DNA of 64,000 bases from Thecaphora thlaspeos. Taxonomy: Eukaryota; Basidiomycota; Ustilaginomycetes; Urocystidales; Glomosporiaceae. Below the pieces are notes generated by a model. The model was not told where the DNA came from, did not search any database, and saw only the letters and a program-made list of their open reading frames with translations. This document shows positions 53,588-64,000 of this stretch, in pieces. Where the stretch lies: NCBI GenBank assembly GCA_900291925.1, contig UWYS01000003.1, positions 372,001 through 436,000 on the forward strand, given 5' to 3'. Position numbers and translations under genes: made by a program. Each line of letters begins with the position of its first letter. The stretch's first letter is position 1.

Positions 53588-55645
53588 ATGTCTGGCCCTC
53601 AACGAAGGCAGCAGCCAATGCCGTACCCACAGCAACACCATCAGCTGCAGCTGCAGTACCACTACCAGTCGTCCTATGGTGCAGGCCCTTCTTCCTACGG
53701 CTGCCAGGGGAGCGAGAACGGCGCGACGGCTCCGCCATACGGCAACGCTCTCTCGTACGGTGTCCCTTTTCACAGCCAAGCCGGGGATCACCAGCAGTAC
53801 ATTTATCCTGGAACACAGTACGGTCAGACGGCAGCCCTTCCGCAGAGGTCCCCCGGCATGGTGCACATGTTGTCGCCTTACTCCCTCCAGTCCTCAGGTT
53901 TCGGACAGCCTCAACCACTGCAGGGATACCAGCTGGGCTATCTTCCACCCGCCGGCCCATCCATGTTGGGCGTCCGGCCGCCGCATCTCACACCCGGCTA
54001 CGCACCAGGCAGCGTCGGCATCGGTGCCTCCTCGGCTTCGAGTCCTGGTGCTACAACACCGCTCGCCAAGCCCGTCCAGCAGCTGAGCCTCAGCACTGGC
54101 CATAGCCCGCGACCGAGCGCCGGAAGGACGCGGCTCCAGACGTTTGTCTTCCCGCGCTCTAACGACCACGATGACACAGATGCTCAACCCTTTGCATCCA
54201 ACAAAGGCGCTGCCAATGGCGACGGCGACGATGTCGAGGCCGGAAACTCTGATGCACCTAGTAGGCCGCCTTCTTCCAGCAACCTGCCGCTGAAGCCCGT
54301 CTTCGTACCAGGAGGTGAGGCCTATCCGTCCAGCGCAGCGGCTTTCTCCGCACGCGCGGCGGAGATGGCTGCGCCCTATGCGGTCAATGCGGCCGCTCCC
54401 CACCGAGCGTTGCACCCGTCCGGATCGCTACAGAGGATGGGCAGCTTCCCCGGAAAGAGCGGCAGCCAAGCTCACGGCTACGGCGGTCAGCGCTTCTACG
54501 CTCAGGGGACGCAAGATCTCGGTTCGGGCGCAGCCTCGACGCCTCTGCGGTCCGACATCGCTCTACGCTACCCTGCCCTCCCGAAGGTCCCCTCTATGCC
54601 CGATCGACCGCTAGATCCGACTGCGACGAGCGCAGAGGGGCAGGCGGAAGAAAGTCGAGACGAAGTCGCGTCGCCGCTCGATGATTCCGAGCGTGTTCGA
54701 GCCTTCAAGGATTACAGCAAGTTGCTCGAGGCCATCGTCGACGTCTATCGAGAGAGGGACGACCTCCTCCGCCTGCGTACAGAGGCCGTCGGCTTCGAAC
54801 CGAAGAGGGCATGGCTCGCCTGGGAACATGGCGAGCGCGAGCTCCACGGGAAAGACCCCGCTGAGAAGGGAACGATGGAAGAGGGATGCGAAGCGGACAA
54901 AGAAGAGGCGGATCATGTGGCCGGAACGCATCCCATCATCGGCGTCCGCCTGCTGCAGAGGGTGGCAAAGTTGACCGAGGAGAACGAGGAGCTTAGCCGA
55001 CTGCTGGAAGCCCAGCTTGGGCTCGACGCTCGATCGAAGGACGCATCGAGCCGCCAGACCACGACGGCAGCGGCGACGACGGACCTTCTGCAGGAACTGC
55101 AAGGTAAGCTGGAGCAAGCCCGCAAACGACGTCTCAGGCTACCCGCAACCGTCTGACTTCCACTCTTCGTCTCGTTGCTTCCACTCTCGCCGCCTGGCCT
55201 TGCAGACGCACATGCGCTGATCGCTTCGCTCGACGAAGCCCTGACACAGGCGGAGGCGCGAGCCCGCGCCGCCGAAAGGGCGCTCGAGGTAGCATGCTTG
55301 AACAATTCGACCGCCATCTTCCCCTCGCCCCTCCCGAACGACAGCACGAAAGCCGTCCATGTCGTGAGGCCATCGAAGGCGACAGCCGCAAGCTCATCAG
55401 CCCCCAAAATCGCATCACCGCCGATGGAGCGGCAACCACCTTCGTCATCTGGCGCGCCAGCATCGAGTCAGGGCATTGCAACGGGCGCGACGAATACGCA
55501 GGGCGGACGAGGACGCGGCGCCCGCAAGTCAGGTCCGCCTCGCACGGGAGGACAGGAGGGGGGAAGCAGTAACAACCGCAGAGGAGACCGCGGCAAGGGC
55601 GGGCAAGGTCGTCGAGGCGGTGCACCTGCAGTCGGTGGAGCGTAG
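53588..55645 (+). CDS. Coiled-coil protein with RGG-rich C-terminus (possible WTAP/Mum2-like)
   Basis: Two exons (53588-55103, 55206-55645) give about 651 residues. The first Met of the frame is 53543; the Met at 53588 (MSGPQRRQQ) is equally plausible. Residues 1-~340 are Gln/Ser/Tyr/Gly-rich and disordered. A helical region follows (RAFKDYSKLLEAIVDVYRER; HPIIGVRLLQRVAKLTEENE then ELSRLLEAQ), and across the intron DAHALIASLDEALTQAEARA. The C-terminus is an RGG/RG tail (GGRGRGARKSG...GGQGRRGG) suited to RNA binding. The pairing of 'TEENEEL..LLEA' with 'L.DAH.LIASLDEAL' recalls the WTAP/Mum2 family of m6A-writer subunits, but the match is weak and generic coiled coil is the safe call. Confidence 0.6.
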
Positions 55646-55859
55646 GTGGATACCCGTGGGTGGGCATCTCGCCTGTCGCCGGCGGCGATCGTCAAGCATG
55701 CCTTAGTTGCCGGTTTGCAATAACAAAGATCTATTGCGCGTAATCCACATATCCATTCGGACCGAGTTCGAGTTGATCCTGCTGTCCCGACTCGTCGTGG
55801 CGCAATGCCATCTCAGACGTCTCATAAGAACGACGACACTGTTGCTGCTCGAGGTGCTG

Positions 55860-57875
55860 CTAGCCTCGGGCCGCGATCTCTTTCTTCGTTGAGATCGGGC
55901 TCCCCTCTCCCGTCTGTACCTCGACGAGATTGCCGTTCGCGGTCGCCTTCTCGCTGCCCTCTGTCTCGTTGGACGCTTCATTCTCGACGGCAGTAGCGCC
56001 GCCTGCAACCATAGCCTCGGCAAGGTGCCTATACGCCTTGTTCCTACCGAGAAGATCGAATGGATCCGTCTTGATCCTCTTTTCGTTGTCGAGGAGCCAC
56101 TTTCGCTTGATTTCGTACATCTCGTACTGCTTTCTCTCCCGCTCCTCGCCCCACTCGTCGTAGAGTTGTGCCAAGTCAGGTTGGGCTGCGACGATCTCGC
56201 GACGCAGCTCGGCGCCGTAGACTAGTTCCGATGGCCCACCCTCTTTCAGCGATCCAATGAGCGCATGGAAGCCGAACGTGTTGAGAGGATCGGAGCGATC
56301 AACTGCCGCTGCTACGGCCGACGATGGTGAGGTTGAGATGGAGTTGCGTGCGGCCAGACTGTTTGTCTTTTGCGTCCAGATGTACTCGAGTCGATCCTGT
56401 TCGTACTGCAGTCTCTCCTCCACCGATGATGGGACGACGGAGCGGATCTTGCCGCTCCAGACGAGCGAGAGCCACTGCGAAGAGAGGTCGGCCAGGTTGA
56501 ACGGGAAGAAGCTGACGACGACGCCGATGAACGCCAAGCTGAGTGCGGGCGACTTGGCGTAGAGGATGTGTCGGAAGAGGTGAGGGACTCGAACGCCCTG
56601 CAGTCCCGGAGGGGTGAGCTTCTCGGTCTTTTGTCTGTGTGCTGCCCGAGCATCGTCGGATAGGACGCGGACGAAAGGATAACAGTGCCCGTAGCCCGTT
56701 CCTAGCAGGACGTAGTCGACGTCTTCAATCACGGTGCCGTCCTCGATGTGTAATTTCAGCTTCTTCTTCCCTGACCGCGCTGCTTCCTCTCCCTCGCCAT
56801 CGTGGGAGGAGGCGACAAGGTTGACCACCTCGTATCGCGCAATGACGCCGACGTCCTTGATCCTCTCGTCGGGCAGACAAGGGCATTTAACGACGGGCGG
56901 TCGTTTGGCCGACTTGTATACGGGCCTCTCGCGGGTTCGGTGCACGGCCAGGTGGGCCGCCGCCTCGTTGGACGAGTTGTTGTTGCCCACCACGACGACC
57001 GTCTTGCCCCGGTAGGTCTCCGAGTCGCGGTAGTACTTGGCGTGATGGACGAAGCCAGCCCGACGCGCTTCCGCCATCCCGTCAGCCTTGGGGTAGAGCG
57101 GAGTGTCGTACCACCCGCACGCCACGACGACCCGATCGAAGCGCTGGACGGACGTGGCGTCGCCGTCCTTCTCCGTCTGCTTCTGCTGTAACGATGATGA
57201 GGAAGACGAAGCCTGGGCTGCAGGGAGGGCCGCGGCGGAGGGGACGGCTTGGTTCCAGCCTTTCCACTCCACCTCCCACCCTCCCTCCACCAGCTCCTCG
57301 ACACGAAGCACCTCGATGCCCAGGCGGATGTGAGGCTGGAGCGGACGGGCAAACGACCGGAGGTACTCGTGCGTCTCCTTGAGCGAGGGGAATGTGTCTC
57401 CGTGTGCCGGCGGAGGGAAAGGATGGCCGGCGAACTCGAGGTATTCGGGAAGGACGTTGCCCTTGAGGTTCAGGTAGGCAGGGCTTGGCCAGTGCGGCCG
57501 TCCGCTGTCGTCCTTGAGCGGCCAGACGGCCTGTGTGCGGTCCGGCGAGAGGTTGCGTTCTAGCTGGTAGGTCTCGTCGCTCCAGTACCTGACGTTGCGA
57601 CCGGGACGAAGATGGAGATGTAGCGGTCAGCTTTCGCCGGGACGTGTGAAGCTTGCGAGCAAGAGGTGAGACCCTACCCACCAGACACCGCCGACGTCGT
57701 CTCGCCTCTCGACCAGCGATACGTCGAAAACCGACTGCCCGGACTCTGTCCTGACGTCGAGCAGGTTGCGAAGCGTGACGAGTCCGGCCGCTCCTCCGCC
57801 CACGACGAGGATCCTCTCGCCTATCCGGGGCGCGTCGGCGCCGACGCTGGTCTGCTGCTGAGCGTGCTCTACCAT
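55860..57875 (-). CDS. Flavin-containing monooxygenase (FMO type)
   Basis: Two exons (57682-57875, 55860-57588) give 640 residues. The FAD-binding Rossmann motif is at the N-terminus (RILVVGGGAAGLVTLRNLL), with ERRDDVGGVW following as in FMOs. The FMO-type signature FVHHAKYYRD (compare F-x-G-x-x-x-H-x-x-x-Y-R) precedes the NADPH-binding strand, which reads VVVVGNNNSSNEAAAHL; the usual G-x-S-x-S-G is altered. 'YVLLGTGYGHCYPF' corresponds to the ATG-containing finger. Such enzymes oxygenate soft nucleophiles (N- or S-oxidation); the substrate is unknown. The intron has a gtgggt donor and caacgtcag acceptor. The C-terminal ~150 residues form a charged helical region (KQYEMYEIKRKWLLDNEKR). Confidence 0.85.
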
Positions 57876-58791
57876 CGCTGTATGCTGGTTTCTAAGCCGA
57901 TCTATGCCGGTGTGCGTCGTCGTCGGTCGTGTATCTCCTGCGGTAGAAGTGAGCGTTGCAAAGCGTCCCTGTGGTCCTGTTCCTGTTGCTCGTTACGATG
58001 CGGAGAGATGGAGAGAAAGGACGGCGAATCGGGAGTCTGCCGCCGTCGAGGCCGTAGATATAGGTGATTGTCAAGCAAACGTGGGACAGCACGCAATCAA
58101 GACGCGCCGTCAACCTTCTTACGCCTCCATCAGCTTTCAGTCCAGTCCGTTCGGCTTTTTGTGCGGACGGGCCGCTTCGTCGTCTGTCTATCTGTACTCA
58201 CACTAGATGTATGCCATGTCATGTGACGAGGAGCGGACCCCGAATACCGGCCCGGCGAACAACGCCAAATCTGGAATGCGCCACAAGGCCATCCCCCGCT
58301 TGGCGCCAGTTGTGATATCACGTATGGAGCGTGGCGGCTCAAGGACACGCCAAGGCGGCGTCACACAGGGTCTCCGCGCCGTCTAAGCCGAGTGAGTGGC
58401 TTGCGTTTGGAGGGCCCGTCACTGCCACACCGCGTCGGCATCGTTCCGGCTGACGCGGTTGTCGGACGTCTCCCGGGCCATTGCATGCGAGCTGGTAGTT
58501 GGTCGACATCACGTACGCTCAATCCGCAGTCCAAGGGCTCGATCGACGCGCAACAACAGCATCGGCTTTTGCCGTCATCCCCGTTGGCCGAAAAGCCGAC
58601 CGCAGTGGCCGGTCAGACACACCTATCGGCGACACGCTAAGGCAGGATTGCGCCGAAAGAGACGTCGGCTTTGCGAGGATAACCACACAAGACGGTCGAA
58701 TATGATATACATGCGAAGGGAGCGGCAGCAGGATGTGCCTCTGCGGGCGCGGCAGTTACGAGATGTGACAGACGCTTACTGCCCCAGCTCA
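57876..58791. other. Intergenic stretch, no supported gene
   Basis: About 0.9 kb between the start of the monooxygenase gene and the stop of RPN11. Frames at 57904-58206 and 58392-58797 (plus) show no family resemblance. This should hold the monooxygenase promoter and the RPN11 3' end. Confidence 0.45.
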
Positions 58792-60411
<1,620 letters not shown>

Positions 60412-60907
60412 CTCGGAGGTCGCGGCTGCGTGTGCTGATGAGAGTGAGTGTCGACGTAGATTCGGTGGCTGTAGTCGTGCCTACGCCAAGTAGCTGTGGT
60501 TCGCTGAATTCGAGGTCGGTGAAGGTGAGGTGTGCGAGGGAGAGGAAAGTCTGTGGTGGTGGTAGGTGCTGCGTGGAAGCGTGAGGTCAAGGCGCGCATG
60601 TCGAGGGCCAGGCCCCAAAAAGTGGAGCAACGGACGCGTGTAGGTGATCGTCAAAGGCTGACTCAGCAGAGCGAGGTGCTCTCGCCATGGTCCGAGGCAT
60701 CACCACAACCCATCAACGACCGGCGTCTCCTCCAGCACCTCTACGTCACCAAGCTCGTGGCTAGCTGCAGGTTAGTATCCGGTGCTCGTCCTCAAGTGCC
60801 TCGACGGAAAAGAATGGTGTTCCGTTCGTCAGTGAGACGTTGGAGCAGACAGATAGAGAGTCCTAGAACACACAAGAAATCGAAGCTTTAATCCAGACAA
60901 AAAAAAT

Positions 60908-61026
60908 GGGCTCTTGGGGGAATCGAACCCCCGACCTCCTCTAATGGACCCTCGCATGCTTGCGAGGGGGTCAAATGCGAACATCCTCAACCCGAAAGAG
61001 AAATCATGCCTCTAGACCAAAGAGCC
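60908..61026 (-). tRNA. tRNA-Pro (CGG) with intron
   Basis: Read on the minus strand, the acceptor GGCTCTT (61020-61026) pairs with AAGAGCC (60909-60915), with discriminator C at 60908. The D arm is GTCTAGAGGCATGAT. The anticodon CGG is at 60992-60994 in loop TTCGGG. The T arm is GGGGG-TTCGATT-CCCCC. A 47-nt intron (about 60944-60990) lies one base 3' of the anticodon and contains its own hairpin (CCCTCGC / GCGAGGG). The mature tRNA is 72 nt; CCA is not encoded. A T-run (60901-60906 complement) follows as Pol III terminator. Confidence 0.92.
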
Positions 61027-62272
61027 AACTATTACATTACATATATTTTTGTGTATAATATACCTCTACATAAGATAGTTAAAAGTGATCGAAAGGTCTG
61101 GGCGGTCTCGAGCTGCTTGGACCGCCCACTTTAGGGCGGCGACCCTACCTCCGGCCTCCAATGTGAAGATGTCCATTGCTGCTGCAACAGCGTGTACTCT
61201 TTGTGTGTGGCGCCCCTTATGTACACTATCATAGATTATGAGAAACAAACTCTTTAAAAGCCGCCGTTGATGGTGACGACGACGATCCCAAGACCATTCC
61301 AGCGACGGGGGATGTCGTCGGCGACATCAATTGTGTCTCCTCGGGCCGTAAGATGATGTGCTCGACCGCGAGTAAAACCTGGGACGCTAGCTAGGAGCAG
61401 CACAGCAACCTAGCTTGCCGAATGGCAAGGCAATCTACACTATTTGATCACGATGACAACAACTCTTACAACGAGGGCGACGAGCACAAAAAGCACGATG
61501 TCATCGATGGCCATCATCATGATCGCAAGAGAAGCATGACAAAGCCGACAGCAAAATATCGACCCAGTATCTCTCACCGGACATCCTGGAAAGACAGTCC
61601 AGCGTTGCCTTCCTCTTCAGACCACCTTGATGGCGACGGACCTCCCAAGTTGCTTTGTGTCTATATAGCAAATGACGACCGCAACGAGGAACACCCGCCG
61701 CCGGTCTGCCAGTCTCCGGCCTGGTAGACGACAACGGATCCATCAACCCGACGCGTGATCCCAGAGAGACCGGCACAGGACTGCCCAGCTCGAGACAACG
61801 ACGGGTGAGGGCTTGAAGATAGGCCACGTTGCTGACCACGTCCGAAGGAATGTGCCACCCGCTATGACACCTAGAGGAACCTCGAAGACTTGACGATGTG
61901 GCGACTAGACGATACGACGCTGATGATGGCGACAGCAGAAGATACGGCGAGACCAGGTTGACCAGTATGGTAGGAGCTTTCCTTCGAGAGAAATCCACAC
62001 AGGAATGGGGGGATTTCTGGCGATGCACCTCCAAACTTGCCCGACTATCCCAAATTCACAGACATACCTTCATCAGGCTAATCCATCCCACGGATCGACC
62101 CCTACCTCTGCCAGCAAAGCAAGCCCCTATCTCTGATCAGACCGCTCTGATGCACTTAGCCCTCCCCCGTGGCTCCCCTCCTTGTCCTCCTCATCTTTAT
62201 GAGCCAGTTGATGTCACATTTAGCTTCTAGTACGTAAACAATCATATCAATTTTTGGAGACACCATCAATCC
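61027..62272. other. Stretch downstream of gag-like relic, no supported gene
   Basis: About 1.2 kb between the tRNA-Pro and the gag-like frame, locally more AT-rich. If the gag-like relic came from a retroelement, pol would be expected here (toward lower coordinates), but I see no reverse transcriptase, integrase or RNase H motif. Frames at 61422-61727 and 61501-62034 look noncoding. Confidence 0.4.
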
Positions 62273-63166
62273 TCATTGTCGGCGTTGTACCTTTCGAAGA
62301 GGACAGTCCTTGCGTTTGTGTCCAGGATTGCCGCAGCGGCTGCACAGGCGGGACTTGCAGTTGGCGTAGAGATGGCGAGTACCGAAGTCGTTGCTATAGG
62401 ACTTGCACGAGGAGCAGTAATCGTATCAATAGGCGTATTCGAGTTTGTAATCTTCGCCGCCAAATTTGATCCAGCCGGGTAGACTCTTGGCACGTTCCTC
62501 GAGCTGGTGAGCCGTGTCTTCGCCGTCCTCTTTCTGTAGGTCGAAGATGAGAATCAGATCGCCCGCCCATGAGCGAAATTCTCGTCCGCTGACCCTCGAG
62601 GTTAGGAAGAGATTGCTGGTCCAGGCGTCGATGAGACTGTATGGCACAATCTTGCTAATTGCGAGGGAGAGTGCATGGAGCGACGTCTCTAGGCTTGCGG
62701 ACAAGTGGCTGAGCTTGATGGCGATGTACGTGTCGGGAGTGTTGTTTCCGTTTCCAATAAAGGCCAGGTGGCAGTCATCAAGCTTGAGCGGGGTGGCTGG
62801 GTCAAAACAGACGGTGGCATTCTTATTCCATTGAATATCAGTGGTCACTTGCTTGCCTCGTTTGTTGAAGGTGACTGTACCGGGTTTGTAACAGTTCGCG
62901 TAGGCGGTCTCAAGCTGCTCCACAATTGACTGGATGGCCATTATGGTGATCTCCGCATCATCGTGTCTGAACGTAGCGCCGTATCGAACGTATCCGGCTG
63001 GAATCTTGAATGCAAGGTTCCTTGACTCGGTGATGGGGGGGATTTTGTCGAAGGGGACCCTTGGTCGGATGGCTTCTGTCGGCATGTTTCGGTGACGGCG
63101 TGCACAGGGGATGTAATCGGGCACGATTTTCATCATTGGCGGCGGGGCACGAGGTGTGTTCGTCAT
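62273..63166 (-). pseudogene. Retroelement gag-like relic with zinc knuckle, interrupted by TGA
   Basis: The minus-strand frame from 63166 encodes 246 residues (MTNTPRAPPPMMKIVPDYIP ...) with a globular-looking capsid-type middle region (YGATFRHDDAEITIMAIQSI; SLHALSLAISKIVPYSLIDA), ending at TGA 62426-62428. The same frame reopens at once and gives YDYCSSCKSYSN and CSRCGNPGHKRKDCPLRK, a perfect CX2CX4HX4C zinc knuckle, before a second stop at 62273-62275. Gag-type (or LINE ORF1-type) proteins end in such knuckles, so the TGA most simply is a disabling mutation. No reverse transcriptase remains in the window. The local base composition is less GC-rich than the neighbouring genes. Family assignment beyond 'gag/ORF1-like' is not possible by eye. 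Confidence 0.55.
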
Positions 63167-64000
63167 TTCGGGCTAGCGTTCAGGGGCGGTCTGGCTGGCT
63201 TCGCGGGTGTTAAATGTGGTCTCCATGGTGTGGTCAGTCTCAGTGGCGGGCATCTTGGGGGGAAGGAGAGGGTAGATGTAGTTGAGCGAGTCAGGGCAGA
63301 TTGGCGGTTAATGGTCGCGGATTTTTATGTGGCTAGGCATGCTGTTCTGATAGCATCGAGGACTGTGAACTACAGGTCTGGTGAGCCGGCACTGACCAAT
63401 CGATCAGTTGGATCCATTGTGTCTTGGATAAGGGTATTGCCTTGCTGGCAAATAATGGGATGGTGGACGGGATGAGGGAGGGGTCCGTGGGTTTTGGGAT
63501 CGTTGGGTCAGATTCTGGTCTGGACGAGCATAATCCCCCGAGTTGACCAGTTTCTGCCAGTTTTAAGTCCCCTTCCAATCGAAATGGAGTTCTCGAGTCG
63601 ACTTTGGTCCTTTACCATCACCATTCGTCGTCAAGAACGGTCTTCGTCAAGTTCAGCAGTCGTAACGCGTCGCGTCAAAGAGAGTAGCACGTCATTCGTA
63701 TCGCAGAACCTCAGGATCATCAGCTCGCCGTTACTCCAACTCTTTGGCGTATCTGTGCCTTGTTCTACTGAGAGGGACAGCGGATGCTCCGGAATGGTAT
63801 CCGTGGCTTCCCGATCCGGTCACGGACGGGCTACCGGCGGCGGGGTTATCGTGTCTTAAGCGCAGCCCGTCTGCTCAGAGACGTCCGGACCGAGGAGTAG
63901 TCGTCATCAAGAGGAATTATTGGATGAGAGCAGGACCAGGAGCCTGTCTGCCGATCCAGGACTTTCGAGGAGTACTGGCCCAATTTTCCGCTCCGGCTTC
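63167..64000. other. Window end, no supported gene
   Basis: Upstream of the gag-like frame; would be its 5' region or LTR if it were a retroelement, but no paired repeat is visible inside the window. The plus frame 63494-63859 has no recognised content. Confidence 0.4.

Noticed and set aside
61501..62034. Minus-strand frame downstream of the gag-like relic as a possible pol
   Set aside because: No reverse transcriptase, protease, RNase H or integrase motif can be found in any frame.

Overview
The window is nuclear DNA of a GC-rich basidiomycete fungus. Genes are dense, many are split by short introns with gtgagt/gtaagt-type donors and cag/tag acceptors, and the proteins are plainly eukaryotic (Prp8, Rpn11, Med20, SmG, Kap120-type importin, PheRS alpha). 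The composition, the style of the low-complexity inserts and the gene set suggest Ustilaginomycotina (smut-related); that placement is inference. No prokaryotic or organellar DNA is seen.

Layout. 0-7 kb: a BTG/Tob-domain gene, then about 3.5 kb without a convincing gene, and an intron-containing tRNA-Asp. 7-20 kb: SmG, a G-patch/zinc-finger protein diverging from an importin-11/Kap120 gene, cytosolic PheRS alpha, and an orphan seven-helix membrane protein. 20-24 kb: an apparent fusion of a CBS-pair protein with the TFIID/SAGA subunit TAF10, followed by a decayed CpG-poor Tc1/pogo-type DNA transposon with long inverted repeats. 24-36 kb: a tandem duplication, a Dal5-type transporter gene that is otherwise intact but carries a frameshift and a stop, a bromodomain-like protein, a PRELI/Ups lipid-transfer protein and a broken diamine-type acetyltransferase. 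36-50 kb: MED20, GET4, and the 10-kb PRP8 gene, which carries a full-length intein. 50-60 kb: a small unknown gene, a CDC26-like APC/C subunit, a coiled-coil/RGG protein, a flavin monooxygenase and RPN11. 60-64 kb: an intron-containing tRNA-Pro and a retroelement gag-like relic.

Functionally this is mostly core housekeeping: splicing (PRP8, SmG, possibly the G-patch protein), transcription (TAF10, MED20), protein turnover and targeting (RPN11, CDC26, GET4, importin) and mitochondrial lipid transfer. No operon-like pathway cluster is visible.

The most notable items are: the PRP8 intein, whose first codon is split by a spliceosomal intron and whose homing endonuclease has lost one catalytic aspartate; the CBS-TAF10 fusion; and two freshly broken genes (transporter and acetyltransferase). 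Exon boundaries were worked out by eye from splice consensus, frame and family conservation. No searches or computations were run.
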